Source of the DNA: Ustulina deusta
Taxonomy: Eukaryota; Ascomycota; Sordariomycetes; Xylariales; Xylariaceae
Reading direction: 5' to 3'
DNA: 64,000 nucleotides
NCBI GenBank assembly: GCA_023159155.1
Contig: JAJNNX010000005.1
Span: forward strand, 1,488,001-1,552,000
The notes beneath the pieces are model-generated. The model did not search any database, was not told the DNA's origin, and worked only from the letters and a program-made list of their open reading frames with translations. A program made the translations under genes and the position numbers. Shown piece after piece: positions 34,438-46,537 of the stretch; position 1 is the first letter of the stretch, and each line of letters starts with the position of its first letter.

Positions 34438-35334
34438 GAGAGAAGCAAAAGAGCGTGGTCTGGCGCGCGCAAGAACACGGGGCAATGCCATGGGGCACGA
34501 AAGGATTAGTGTTACGCGGGAGGATGCGGGTCTCCCATCTGGAATGACGAGCTATCTTGTTATTGAAGTTTCCATTATGGAATCCGGTTCTGTGCTGCTT
34601 GCTTGGGCTTGTCTGGTTGTTTCTCAGGCCCTCTGCACAGGTTGAGATTCCCGGGCATCTGGCCATGGGCCTGGAGGACGATTGTTGATTCCGAGGTCTG
34701 GCTATCCTCTTGATGGAATTCGCGACCTCTATGAATAAAAGATGTCCTCAGAATAGCTATAAACAGTACTACACAAAGAAATTATAGTGCATAACTTGTG
34801 GCTGTCGTAGCATTAAGAAAGTGTATTTTCAAAGTTGGCAGACGTTGTCAGTTTTGCCTACCATCTAATCGATAGATAGGCCTGCCCAACCTCGGTTGCT
34901 CGGTTGTCACGTGACGATAAGATAGACGCCACACGTTAGGCAGTGCACTACACCGTCCGGCTGAGACCTTGTACAAGCACGGTACGCGTATGTATTAGCC
35001 CAGCGCATGATGTCTTGGCGAATTACTGCAGCCCACCGTTAATTGTCTATTCTGGATCCGGGTGGGTGCGCCGAGGCTGCGCGCCTCCAATACCTTACGG
35101 TCCCTCAACAGATTAGAAAATTAAATACTAATTATTTTAGGTAGCTTAGTACCTAAACTAGATAGAATTCTGGTTATTGGAAAGCGTAGCTTTCCACATT
35201 AAAATCAATACCCCCCTTTTTTATAACGCCGCCCCCCTAAATTACATATCGGGCTGTTTAAAAACTCCAAATTTGTCCGCAAGCCTCTAATTAGTCAGAT
35301 CCAAAATCCCAACCCTCTGATTCTACAACGTATT

Positions 35335-35370
35335 TAAAATGGAGCTTCGCCGGCAAAGCTTTCCATTTTA
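35335..35370. repeat. Hairpin-forming inverted repeat
   Basis: Left arm TAAAATGGAGCTT and right arm AAAGCTTTCCATTTTA are near-complementary around a CGCCGGC centre. A related palindrome, GGAAAGCGTAGCTTTCC, lies at 35179-35195. Confidence 0.75.
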
Positions 35371-36260
35371 GGGACATAACCTTGGCCCTACGCGGCCCTT
35401 TTTTATACTATGCACAAGACTTTTGGCCAGGACGTCCGTATAGGCGACAAACCTGCCAAGCGCCCAAGACGTGGGACGCCCAACTAGGATTGTCCCTCTG
35501 GCGGCCTTACAAATGCCATCCTAGCGAAGCATGTATAAGACGGCTGGTCTAGGTCGGAAGGTAATTGGTCCAACAAGGTCTTCCACAAGACATCGACCGG
35601 TATTTCTTCTGTTTTTCGCAGATTAAGTGTAAAGTTGTTAATACTGCGCTCTTCTATACATTATATTTCAACAGTAAACCTAATGGTAAGAGAGGATTGA
35701 AGGTTGTTCTGGTTTTCTAGCGGATACAACAGAAGTATAGGGGATAATGGTTATATCGGTCCTTAATTTTAGGTTAGTTAGAGAATTGCAAAACGTATAG
35801 CAACATAACATACATACCTAATGTTTTAAACAAGCACTTAGACCCAGTACCATTGTAAAAACAGTTCGCGCAAGAACTTTTTAGCGCGTCCAGATAACTG
35901 TTTGGTGCAGTAATGCACCCATTCCAAAGCCCACAGCCTTTTCAGCACTGCCTGCATACTGTTAGCTCAAGGTAATAAACTCCAGCTATCTGTATCATTG
36001 CTGCTTTTAGGTTTAACTTCCTTCTAGCACTAAAAAATCTTTTTTTGTACAAATTATCCTGTAAAGCACAACAAAATAGTAGGTCGATAAGAAGGCGAAG
36101 GGTCAGGACTAGCACGGAAAAATCTAGGCTCCTAGATATCGCGGGGTATTTATTACACAACGTCTGCCATGCCGTTCGATTGTGTATAAAGAAGGGCAAA
36201 ATCAACAAAGATGGCAACATAAGCGCGGTGGTTAACGTGAGCGAAGTAGGCGATACAGAC

Positions 36261-36314
36261 GACAAGTTGAGGGCGGGCGACAAGTTGAGGGCGGGCGACA
36301 AGTTGAGGGCAGGC
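36261..36314. repeat. 18-bp tandem repeat, three copies
   Basis: Two identical copies of GACAAGTTGAGGGCGGGC, then one copy with a single change (GGGCAGGC). The units are contiguous with no spacers, so this is a minisatellite and not CRISPR. Confidence 0.9.
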
Positions 36315-38280
36315 GACAATTCGCGATAATGCTGCGCTGAGATGTCTAATTGGCGTGGATCTTTGAGTGGGAGAATTAAAGCAATAACTTCCTTCTGTGG
36401 ACGGTCAGCAAGTTGAAGTGAAACAATTGCTGCTAGCACCTCTTCAATCACGACCGACCGCATCTTGCGAACCAAGAGTCTTGCGTCATAGCTTAAACTA
36501 GAAGAAATAGAGAAAAGAAATTCAATTTTAACAGTAGGATGTATTTGGTAGCTGTATTACGAAGGAGTAACTCGACTTCGAAAAACGGGAAATGGGGATT
36601 TTCTTAAATATGCTGGCGGAATCTCGAAAAACAAAAAAGCGATTGATTTTGAATTAAAAATAAAAATATTGGAGGCTCAACCTCGAAGGCAATAATCTTG
36701 GTCGCTAACAGCCAATTGTAGACTGAATGGTCTGGTATCGTATTGAGTTGACAACAGGTTGTAGTATAAAAGTAAACAGATTACATACTGTAGTGGGAGA
36801 TTGAGTGGGGACAGAGGCGTTGTTACAGTGCCGACATGACTTGTGGGTCATGATTCAATCATGTGAGAGCAAGACGATCGAGCCATCTTCTCGTCTTTGC
36901 AGCAGCCCTACAACTTCACTCCGCTTTTCTAATACCTACGTGTATCCGTTGATCAACCCATCATTCTATGCTTGTGCACACGTTTATGCCCATGATCATT
37001 CTAAGCATAGTGACTGAGGCACGGGCGGCATAAATTATCTCGACCAGGTAGGTGAGCATCCTAGGTAGGACACGTACATAGCGATGGTTGGATCCCAATC
37101 TTCCAATCCCAGCCCCTCCGTTGCTCCCTACACTACACTACCCTGGACCTTACCTCAACCACACCGTCTCGTGACGAATTCTGTTGCTCGCTCGTGGCTT
37201 TCTGACCAGCAGTCCGACCAAGAGAGATGTTGATCTTCAAACAGCAGGAAAACCTACCTAGCCAAGGTCCTACTCGGTATCATCCGCTTGATACCACCTA
37301 CGTGTACAGTTGAGTGAGGTTGCACGCCGGTCTTGGTCCAACCCAGCAGATCCTACACTACCAGGTACATCCACATCGTACCGTATGCACAAATTACCTA
37401 CATCTGTACTACACTATCCTGGCTCTACCTGGGCTTTTGCTCGGTAGCGAAAACTCGGACCGGCTACCGACCTCCTCTATAAGTAACCTGCCTGGCCACT
37501 TCACAATACCTACGGCACTGTACGGCACTGTAGTGTAGTGTACCTCGTCGAAGCTCGGCCTATGAGGGCTGGCTACCGGTGCTTCAAATAGGTACGATGC
37601 CGTGCCGTTCCGTACCTATTAATACCTGTGCTGCTCGGTGTCACTCGCGTTTCGTCGAGGTACGTTGATTCGCAGATTCATCTGCCTCTTTTCGCGTTCT
37701 TGACTGTACTCACATCTCTGCTCCGTTGTGGTCTAGAGCACTGCTGGAGACTTTCGCCTCCGACACGGACCAACCCCATCTATTCTCCATCCCAAGCCAA
37801 GCCAAGCCTCAAGGGTCTATCCGCCAAATTGCATACCTGTACTGCGCTAGTGCGATGCAGAGTGCAAATTTAGGCTTGTCCATCTTGGCACCCTAGCCGT
37901 TGTGGGGGTTTCCAAGTCAAGTTTGCTTGACTCAACCGTCGATAGGGGTCGAGAATCGAATGACTTGCCAAGCTCGCTAGAGTACGGCGCCATTTCTCAC
38001 TTTTCCTGAGATTTCGTCACGTGTTTTCCCCCAGCGTATTGTGCGAAGAGGATTCTTTTTAGGGTCCGTCTAAGCCTCGTGAGGTATTATTTCGTCTCAT
38101 ACGCACCGAGCTTACCATACACTACACTGCCTTGTTTCCTATTTGTCAACTCTCCATCCAGTCTCATAAATAAGCAACGATCCCGACAGACGTCACGCTT
38201 GTTCTCAATCCTAGTACATAATTGATATGGGTTTCCAAACTGCCCGTCCCGCATGAAGCTAACAAGGAACCCCAGCTAAA

Positions 38281-39825
38281 ATGGTACCACCAAAGCCGGT
38301 AAATAGCGCTCTCATTCCCGCCACCGCCAGTCACAGCGCTTCCCCGCACCCCACATATGAAGGTGTTCAGTCTGGTCAAGCTATAACAGGTCAGCAAGCC
38401 GCTGTTCATTGCCCTCCCCGAGCCTCCGACACCAGTGTCGCCCTGACGCCACAAGTCACCTTATCCGGGGGTCACTCGGCGACAAACCAAAAGATGCTGT
38501 TTTCTGACCTCTACAAATCGACCAAATTGCCTCTGTCGCGATTGCGACAACACTCACAGCAGCCCGTACCCGTGTCGCGAGAGTACGACCCAGATCTCGT
38601 GAGCAAGGACAAGGCAAAGCAGAAAGAAGCAGTCCGGCGCTTTCTCGCCGACAGGATACGCAATGACTGGGTCTTTAAGTGGCCGCCGGCATCTGAGGCA
38701 GGAGAGGTGGCGAAATCAACTTCAGAAGATCCCGTCGAACACGTAGAACTTTTACCGAAACAACAACCCGCACTTGGCGAAGCTGAGGGAGCAGAAGAGT
38801 CTGCGCTCGGTGCTGATGAGGACGGCTATCATTGCGATGAAGACGATGATGATATCGCCTCCATATATAGCACTGTCTCTGAAGACCCCACCCATTTCCG
38901 TCCCCGGGCTGAATGGCTGTCTGACCTATCCGATGAAGAGAACAATGAGTCCGTTTCCCCCTTAGCATATCGGTTCGAAACCCCAGATGCCGTAGGCTCG
39001 ACTGTCAAAGCGACTGAATTGGCTCGCAGTACGAAGCGAAGGAGAGATGCGCGCGCTGAGATGGAATGGAATGCCGGACTCGCCTGTTTTACGGCTCGAA
39101 GAGATGCTTGGACTGGTGCTAAGGTAGCGCGTGTTCGTCCCAAGCCTATGGAATCCACCCAAACCTCGCCCACAACGAAAAGGTTATCTTTCTGGCGGCT
39201 TTCAAGCTCGTCATCACCACCATCACCATCACCTACCGATTCGCCCCCTGAATCAACAGCTGGCACGGCACCGCTTAGCCCTAGCGGAACCCATACTTCA
39301 GGTGATACCACTGCTGCATCTTCTGTAGATACCGACCCCAAAGAGCTCAAAACCAAAGAGAAACCTTCCGAGTACCCAGTACAGACCTTATTACCAACCC
39401 CCCAACCCTTACTTCCGGCCGCGAATGCGATGCGCGCTTCCATCACCCCCGCTAGCTACGCCGCGATTTACGATAAGATTATCGTCCATGCGTTGACGCC
39501 TGCATGCCCGGTCAATCTTGCTGACATGCTGCGCGCTTGCGTTGTCGGGTGGAAGCGAGATGGTGAATGGCCCCCACGAGCGGTCGAAGTGCCACCCGTT
39601 GTGGCTGTTCGGAAGAAGAAAAGGAAGGACAGCAGCACCGAGAAGAGATCGAATATCGGGAGGCGACTGAGCTTCAACTTGCTTGGGCGAAGACTGAGTG
39701 CCGGCAACGACCCGAATGCAGCCCCAGGAAGCCCGACCAGTAAACAGGACGACGCAGGTGCCGGGAAAGGCGTGAAGAGAAGCCTGCAGAGGGTCCTGGG
39801 ACTGGGACTGGGGTACGATAATTAA
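38281..39825 (+). CDS. Gag1-like clamp-domain protein (DUF4050 family)
   Basis: This intronless ORF encodes 514 aa. It has the features of the fungal Gag1-like clamp family. Near residues 105-130 is the lysine-rich start DLVSKDKAKQKEAVRRFLAD then NDWVFKWPP. An acidic stretch covers ~175-225. A conserved block follows at ~255-275 (RAEMEWNAGLACFTARRDAW). The domain ends at ~400-440 with ITPASYAAIYDKIIVHAL, then CPVNLADMLRACVVGWKRDG and EWPPRAVEVPP. Ser/Pro/Thr-rich linkers separate these. The C-terminal tail is basic (RKKKRKD, SNIGRRLSFNLLGRRLS). In S. pombe Gag1 works with ubiquitin-ligase adaptors in amino-acid transporter regulation; whether this protein does the same is inference. Start Met is the first in frame after a stop-rich region. 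Confidence 0.85.
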   Translation: MVPPKPVNSALIPATASHSASPHPTYEGVQSGQAITGQQAAVHCPPRASDTSVALTPQVTLSGGHSATNQKMLFSDLYKSTKLPLSRLRQHSQQPVPVSREYDPDLVSKDKAKQKEAVRRFLADRIRNDWVFKWPPASEAGEVAKSTSEDPVEHVELLPKQQPALGEAEGAEESALGADEDGYHCDEDDDDIASIYSTVSEDPTHFRPRAEWLSDLSDEENNESVSPLAYRFETPDAVGSTVKATELARSTKRRRDARAEMEWNAGLACFTARRDAWTGAKVARVRPKPMESTQTSPTTKRLSFWRLSSSSSPPSPSPTDSPPESTAGTAPLSPSGTHTSGDTTAASSVDTDPKELKTKEKPSEYPVQTLLPTPQPLLPAANAMRASITPASYAAIYDKIIVHALTPACPVNLADMLRACVVGWKRDGEWPPRAVEVPPVVAVRKKKRKDSSTEKRSNIGRRLSFNLLGRRLSAGNDPNAAPGSPTSKQDDAGAGKGVKRSLQRVLGLGLGYDN

Positions 39826-41087
39826 TGATATTACGAGAGCAATTGTTCCGTGATGAGAATATCGCGATTTGTTCGCATTTACGGAGAGAGAAAAGAGTAT
39901 TTATAAGCCGGCGGCTGGCAGCCCACGGCAACGAATGAGTCACATGTCGGAAAGCGGATAAAGGGATCAGTGAGTGAACCAGCTAGTCTAGGTATTTCAT
40001 ATTTGTGCGCGGAGGTTTTTTTTTTTTTTTTTTTTTTTTTCGGTTTATGTCTTCGGCATCAGGGCATATATATACCCAGCATGGCCGGCGTTCTGGAAAT
40101 TCTTCCCGAGTTAGAACACGCCCCAATTTTTTTGTTGATACGAGATAATGAGATAATTCGATTTTCGGACGGCTTTTTGGTCAGAATCCTTCATGCTGCA
40201 ACTCATCGAAGATTGCAAGAGACAGCGCTTCTTGCGACCGTGTACTTTATCTCTCTGCGCGTATCTCGTCGTAACAGTGAATCCTAGCCGATACGGCCCT
40301 AATCCCCTATTATTCAACACGTAGCGGCCAAACCTCCGAGTCGTTGGGACGCTCGTGCTGCGTCATGCGAAATATCATCATCGACGGGGATTCTGAGGAA
40401 TCATGTATCACCCGGTTTGGCCGAGCCTGCAGATATGTCCGCTGGTCGGTATGTTTGCAGCAAGCAAGCATATGCTAGATGAATGCGCGGGGCGCCATTA
40501 GTCAGCGGTCTGGTTTCACTACCTCCCATGCAACTTCAATCATTGGCCCCGAATTGGAGATTTCCGGGGAGATACTAGGTTGGTAGTAGTTTTGACTTTG
40601 GTTCATACCTAGTACTTCCTACATTAGCATACATATTCATGCACTATTGGCACATATGTTAATGATACTTTCACATTCTATTTATGGGATGTGCGAGAGA
40701 ATATGTGTTCCGATGTTTTCATATTCATCATGCAGTAGACACTAGGCTAAGTAGCAGTAGTCTCTGTATGATGACATCCGCAGACCCTCTGCCCGGTGAA
40801 TGCGAGATGGGTGCGCATGTGGAATCATCGCATCCGCCTCGAGCGAAATGTTTCCAAAGCAATGATTTCTAGATCCGCCTCTCCGCCTCTCGGTACAGAT
40901 AAAGTATATATAATATGAGCTCATTGGACTGGCTTTGGCAGCGGTTACCATCACGAAATATCCCTGGAGCATCCCTGTAGATAGATATCAGAGTCTATTT
41001 TATTTATCAACGTCATTAGTGTGTCAACCACCAGCGTCTCTCATCCATCTATTCCGAATTCGCACTCTTTGAACATCGTGCCTCAGA
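39826..41087. other. Intergenic region with a 25-nt poly-T run
   Basis: No gene supported. A homopolymer of 25 T occupies 40016-40040. Confidence 0.5.
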
Positions 41088-42282
41088 ATGGCCGAATCGA
41101 TGCGCGCGATTGTAATTTCGACATTCGGCGGGCCGGAGGTGTTGGTATACCAGAATGTGGCGAAGCCCGTGCCGGGCGCCGACGAGGTGCTAATCCGAGT
41201 CCATGCCTTCGGTGTAAACCACGCAGAGATGCGTAAGTGGAATTAAAACCCCCTTCGAGACTCTTTTTCCAAAACACCGTAAGAGGCGGGAATTGGCCTG
41301 GTTAAAATATTCTGCTCGGGCATAGCTACTGCGAATCTGTAACCTCCACCCCCAAAAGAAAGAGAAAAGGAAAAACCTAAAAGAAATGCTCGATTGCTAA
41401 CATCTACTCATCTGAATAGACATGCGCAAAGGCGAGTGGGACGAATGGAACCCAGTAACAGGCCTAGAATGCGTCGGCACAGTAGAAGCCTATCCGCACC
41501 CCCCGTCGCCAGGCCAAGCGCAGCGCTTCCACATCGGCCGCAAAGTGGCTGCCGTAATGGGCGGGCTGGGCCGCACCAGACCAGGTGGATACGGCGAGTA
41601 CGTGATGGTGCCCTCGAGCAACGTCATCCCCCTCGACACCACGACCCTGTCCTGGGAACAGCTCGCCGCGCTGCCCGAGACATACTGCACGGCGTGGTCG
41701 TGTCTGTTCACGGTCCTCGACGTCAAGGAGGGCGAGAAGATCCTCATCCGTGGCGCGACGAGCACCCTCGGCCAGGCAGCGCTGCACCTAGCTGTTGATG
41801 CGGGCGCCGTCGTGACCGCCACCACGAGGCGCGACGAGCGCTTCGTGTGGTTGCGGGAGATGGGGGCTGCGGAGGCGGTCCGTGAGGAGGGCGGTCTTTT
41901 CGGCTGGGAGGGAGAGGCGAGGAAATTCGACAAGACGCTCAATCTCGTCGGGAACAGAGTCCTCCTCGAATCCGTCGCGCTGACGCGGGCCGGCGGGCGG
42001 ATGTTGCAGGCCGGTTGGCTGGGCGGCTTAGAGCCGGTGAGGGACTTCAATCCGATGGTGCAGATGGAGTCCGGGGTGCATTTCAGTCTGTTCCATAGCA
42101 AAGTGCTAGGCACGCCGGAGTTCTCGCTGTCGAATATCCCGCTACAAGAGATCGTGCGGAAGATTGAGCAGGGGAGATGGGATGCGAGGCCGGCGAGAAT
42201 CTTTGAGTATCGGGATATTGTGAATGCGCATCGCGCGCTGGACTCTCACGATGCTGGGGGCAAGATTGTGGTGAAGCACTGA
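41088..42282 (+). CDS. Zinc-independent MDR-family quinone oxidoreductase/enoyl reductase-like
   Basis: Exons are 41088-41232 and 41420-42282, giving 335 aa; the 187-nt intron (GTAAGT...ATAG) keeps frame and joins VNHAEM to HMRKGEWDEWNP. The N-terminal GroES-like domain starts MRAIVISTFGGPEVLVYQNV, typical of quinone oxidoreductases. The NAD(P)H-binding loop is RGATSTLGQAALHLA (residues ~157-171). There is no cysteine/histidine catalytic zinc set, and no structural zinc cysteine cluster. The family reduces quinones or activated double bonds with NADPH; the substrate is unknown. It is convergent with the zinc-finger gene, with a 311-bp gap. Family assignment is firm. Confidence 0.87.
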
Positions 42283-42593
42283 GGGGGGGGTAGTTACCTT
42301 GGATAGTGGCTTGCGGGCTCCATTTGCACAACCACAACATAGAGAGTTTCGAGGAGATTCGTTTTCGTGAAGGCTTATAGTAGAACATGGGGGTGGATTG
42401 TAAGAGTACATGTAGATAATATGAAATCAAACAACGTGAGACCAACGACATATATGAGGGATGATCCGATCGCATCCCGAGCACCAGTGCCCATCATGAC
42501 AGAGTATGCCACTCGCCTTCCAGTAACAAGTACAAAACTACCCAACACGATCCAAGCAGCCATAGTCGTAATGTCATATCTAACTTAGTGTGG
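42283..42593. other. Tail-to-tail gap between MDR gene and zinc-finger gene
   Basis: 311 bp; nothing coding seen. Shared 3' region. Confidence 0.5.
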
Positions 42594-43468
42594 TCAATTC
42601 GCCATATAGCGCTGCTGAGTGTAGCCCTCTCGCCACGAGTCAAGTCCGAGGCTGGAGTCCATTGCGGGATCAATGTCGGACTCGTCATGTGGCGGGAAGC
42701 CTATGTTTTCGACAAACATCCCGTCTTCTAAAAATGGCCCCCCAGCCAGGAAGTTTTCAATCAGATCCGGCTGCGAAATGTAGTTCTGTTGCGCATCTTG
42801 CCCGAACATCTGAGCGGTCTGTAAATGAACATTCTGCTGGAAGCCGTTGTTCGTGCAGGCTGACGTAGGGTCCAGCTCCTGCTGGATGGGCATGTCATTT
42901 TGGAGCGGATAGTGCGTCCAGCCGATGTGCTCATCTAGGCCAATCTGGCGAAGATATGCAAGATCGCCGGTTTTTGTGCAACCTGGTATTCGGCATGGGA
43001 ACCGGGGCCTAGACTGAGGATGCCATGAGTCCTCAGCAGGGTCATGGTGAGCGAAATTGGCACCAAAATCATCGGGAATTCTACCAGAGGCGATTTTATG
43101 GAAAGTCCTGAAGTGCTGGGCCAGATGGTCGGCGCGCGAAAATGCTCTGCGAGTTTCGTCAAGCTTGCATAGAGGGCAGGGAAATCTGGTAACCTTATTC
43201 TTAGATGCAATATGTCGCTCCAGGACATCCAGACGCAAAAACGCGTTGCCGCAGACACATGCAAACGGACGATGGCCCAGTTCCTCGCCATGTTTACGAA
43301 GTGCGGCGTCGTTCGGGCAGCGGATATGACAGGTAATGCACTGTCTGTCTGTGAGGAGGCGCTCGAACTGTTCCGCTGCGACATGATGGCGAGAGAAAAT
43401 GACGGAATGGGAATGATCAGTGATTGCTATACGGGTCGAGAGGAACAATGCGGGCTAGGGCATTTCAT
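42594..43468 (-). CDS. C2H2 zinc-finger protein, paralogue A
   Basis: Exon 1 is 43468-43433 (MKCPSPHCSSRP) and exon 2 is 43367-42594, giving 269 aa. The 65-nt intron starts GTATAG, has a CTGAT branch-like site and ends AACAG. This model is needed because the zinc-finger frame has no ATG of its own before the fingers. The joined start reads CPSPHCSSRP-FERLLTDRQC. Fingers follow: CITCHIRCPNDAALRKHGEE, a short CVCGNAF..LDVLERH finger, CPLCK..RAFSRADHLAQHF, and CRIPGC..GLDEHIGWTH. The last ~90 residues are Asn/Gln/acid-rich. It is probably a nuclear regulator. It shares finger order and motifs with the gene at 46538-47707 on the same strand, so the two are likely diverged duplicates. Confidence 0.75.
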
Positions 43469-46400
43469 AATTTATATAATGTAGGATGAGAGGGAGCCCA
43501 AGAACGTCCGTCTCAACAGTGATGCTATCCGGATGCTGAATGCATGCTGCTGCACGCCATACGCAGTGTTCGAATTCGGTATCGGCACACCTCCCCCCAG
43601 ATATGACACCTCTCCTCTCACACCCCCTCCCTGTCACATTTACGTACATGCAATGTAACGCAGGTCACCAATGGTCTTGGTGTTGTATTGAAGTTGTAGA
43701 GGTGATGGAGTGGACCTAGTGTCCAAGCATACAAACTCACTATAGCACATACCCTGCGCCTCGCATACGCATATTTCAACGTGACGGAATCCTAGACACC
43801 TGGCGCAATTTCCCGTGCTCACCCTCTTTGGGAGTGCGAAACTTTGAACAGGTCTCGAATACCAACAAAGTGTCTACGCCTGTACATCTATTCTGTTCTC
43901 ACTTGGTTTCTAAAACCATATAATTTGCATCAAGCTGGACGAAGACGGGCCTCGGTTGTAACAATATTCCAGTAAAGTCGTACAACAATAGTATGTGGTT
44001 TTATATCACATCAAATGAGTTGTCTGTTTCGCTCTCGCCTGCCTACCATGACCAGATCATATAAAGTAGTAACAGTGAACACAACTAGGCAATTTTGCAT
44101 TCAAATTTACATGGCGAGACTGGTTCAAGGTGAACATGTCCAAGCTATAACGAACATCAATTCCAAGCCTTTAGCGGCGAAGCGTTGTTTTGTACACGCT
44201 CCTGGGTTTGAGATGTATGAATGGATGGGTGAATTCACGATGACATTGTGCCTTGGCCTTTCCGCTGGTGCCACACCGCTTGTTGGCGCAACTCAGCCGA
44301 CAGCTGCCTTCTTGTGGAGCTTGCATGCCGTCGGATTACATCATCCTTCCACCCTTCCCTCCTTCCACCCTACATACTTGGATCTGCATTCTCAAGTACC
44401 GTACTAGCTAGCCGCGCGCGCATCTCTCGCCCAATATTACCATCTCATCTCTCGAGATCCAGTACCACAGAAGCTCACCAGCATCGCCAAATATAGCCAC
44501 CTACATGAATTTTAGCAAGGAAAAATAGCGCCGTCGCGTCAGGGTTTCTCTCTCGCGCATATGGTATGCATCATCGGGTCTTTATAAGTTGCATTGCATG
44601 TTCTCCGAATTGTGAGTCACCCTCGCCTCTCTGCACACATGGACAAGAGATCGGATGTAGTTCCTACAACTGTATCTATAGCCCCAGGTTTCATCTCCTT
44701 CCGCCCTAAACCGACACATAAGAGCATAGTCGAGACTCGAACCCGTATGTCTAGCACGATCGCTACCAGGATCCGGACGCATTCCATCACGCCGACCACC
44801 TAGCTCAACACAGGTATCCTAATCAGCAACCGGCTGACGTTGAGTCTTCGGAGAACGGGCAGGGATAGGGTCCGGCCTTCGCCGAAACACGTGACTACCC
44901 ACCCTATCACCAAATTCCAGCCCTTATGGCATCGGCTATCGACGCCTTTTCTACGGCGATATTCCCGGGTGTCACAGACGTGGTTAGAATGGCAGCCTCC
45001 GCCAGATTGGCCCGAACGAGCACATGCCAGTGCACACCTTACTCGATGACTGCGCGTCTAACTAGCTAGGAGCCGCATCCCCAATGCCTTCCCAACGAAT
45101 AAAGGCTTCATCTCAGGCTAGGACCGAACTTCTAGCAGGACGTGTGGTATCAACTATCTAGGGATTTTCTTCGGGGTAGCGATTTCCAAGTGGACGGCAT
45201 GACGGACAGGATATGGATGACCAACCAGTTGGGAGCTTTCCTCGAGACGGCTTCCCGATGAGCGGAGTCGACGAGGGGGACATGCACTAATACCGAGAAG
45301 CTGCGAAGGCGAGTTCCATGTGAATGAAATAATCAGGCAGGACGACGAGCTGGACGATGAACAGGACGTCGAGTCGAGCTTCTTTGAGTGGACCGCCACC
45401 ATGTCCATTTTCACCGCCCTACGCGTGTGTAGATCTGGGTCAAAGAGTGGTTTTCATCATCTTATCGCTCTGAAATGTCCGAGGCTTTTCAATGAGAAGA
45501 AAACTACAACCGATTCCTCCCCCTTTCCCTATAAACGATCCATGTCTCATTTCCGCACAGCATGCCGAACATAGCCGTATGCTCGCATTGGGAGCTATAA
45601 TCACTCGAGGTTAGTCAACTCATCATCACCTCGATGCACCCGTTATCATCTAGCCGAGATGTGATACTACGGTTCTAATCGTGGGCAGATATATAAGTAA
45701 TTGCAAGTAGCCAAGTGCCCGACTTGACAAGGTTCTCTTTTCTTAGTAGTGTGGTGGTGTAGAAGTTCTGTTCCGTGACATATTGTGTCTTGATAGGTCT
45801 CCGAGAGAAGCCCTAGGGACACATACGAGAGAGAGAGCAAGGGTCAGCTCCCGTAATTCTATCGTCATCGTTTAGATTTGTATATATCTATTATCACGCT
45901 TCACACGGGACCACGGTAAGCTCCCATGATACCTTGTTACACGACACAAGAGACCCCTCACCTCGTTGATGTGAATAAATACCTCAAAATAGAGTCATAG
46001 TTCTGCGACCGGGTAGGCTGTCTAATCCATGGGGGGCCGTAACATATTAGGGGAGTCATAAACCATTTCACCGGTCAATAGTAGAGGAATTGCGGAGATT
46101 GACATATTTATTTGATAAAGGAAAGTCGAGGAAGCCGTAAATATTCCCACATCATCAAACTGCTTCCCAGTATATCCGACAAGATGACAATGAAGGTGCA
46201 TGACTCGGACATTTAGACTCCAGTTTCCCCTTTCCCTCACCACGGCGATCATCTTGTGATACCACCCATTCACATGAACCCCTAAAATATATATCTAGGG
46301 GACAAAGATGAAAGAAAAAAAAGAAAAAAGAAAAAGAGAAACCCCAATCAGTCTGACAACGCACACGTGCGCTCGGGTAACCTTGCGGTTCTCCCACTGG

Positions 46401-46537
46401 AGGATACCCTCGTACATTCTCGGTTGGAGATCCACACCATCGGATGGAGATTGATAAATTGCCTGGAGACTTCTAAGATCAGATTAACTCATGCCAGTAA
46501 CACACCAACTATAGTACCTACCTGCGGGTTTCTGGCT
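43469..46537. other. Intergenic region between zinc-finger paralogues
   Basis: 3.1 kb without a supported gene. Frames at 44015-44407 and 45154-45414 show no family signature. A B-box-like tRNA fragment near 44735 does not fold as a tRNA. Confidence 0.45.

Larger units (their letters stand above)
34438..38280. other. AT-rich, repeat-containing intergenic region
   Basis: This is the longest gene-poor stretch in the window (3.8 kb). 35090-36720 is notably AT-rich. It holds a hairpin (35335-35370), a short palindrome (35179-35195), an 18-bp tandem repeat (36261-36314) and an isolated 177-codon minus-strand frame (36475-35942) with no family match. The pattern suggests decayed repeat or transposon DNA. 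36800-38280 is probably the promoter of the Gag1-clamp gene. Confidence 0.45.

Noticed and set aside
36261..36314. Possible CRISPR-like repeats
   Set aside because: The units are directly contiguous without spacers, only three copies, in a eukaryotic genome.
35942..36475. 177-codon minus-strand frame in the AT-rich region
   Set aside because: Its middle is a translated 18-bp minisatellite and no family is recognisable; kept only as part of the repeat region.
38829..39446. 205-codon minus-strand frame inside the Gag1-clamp gene
   Set aside because: Shadow frame; the + strand protein has clear family blocks.
44015..44407. 130-codon + strand frame between the zinc-finger genes
   Set aside because: No family signature, no splice structure and no leader; composition looks like chance.
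44715..44805. tRNA-like B box on the minus strand (GGGTTCGAGTCTC)
   Set aside because: The T stem has a mismatch, no acceptor or D stem forms with it, and the A box is poor. At most a decayed tRNA-derived fragment.
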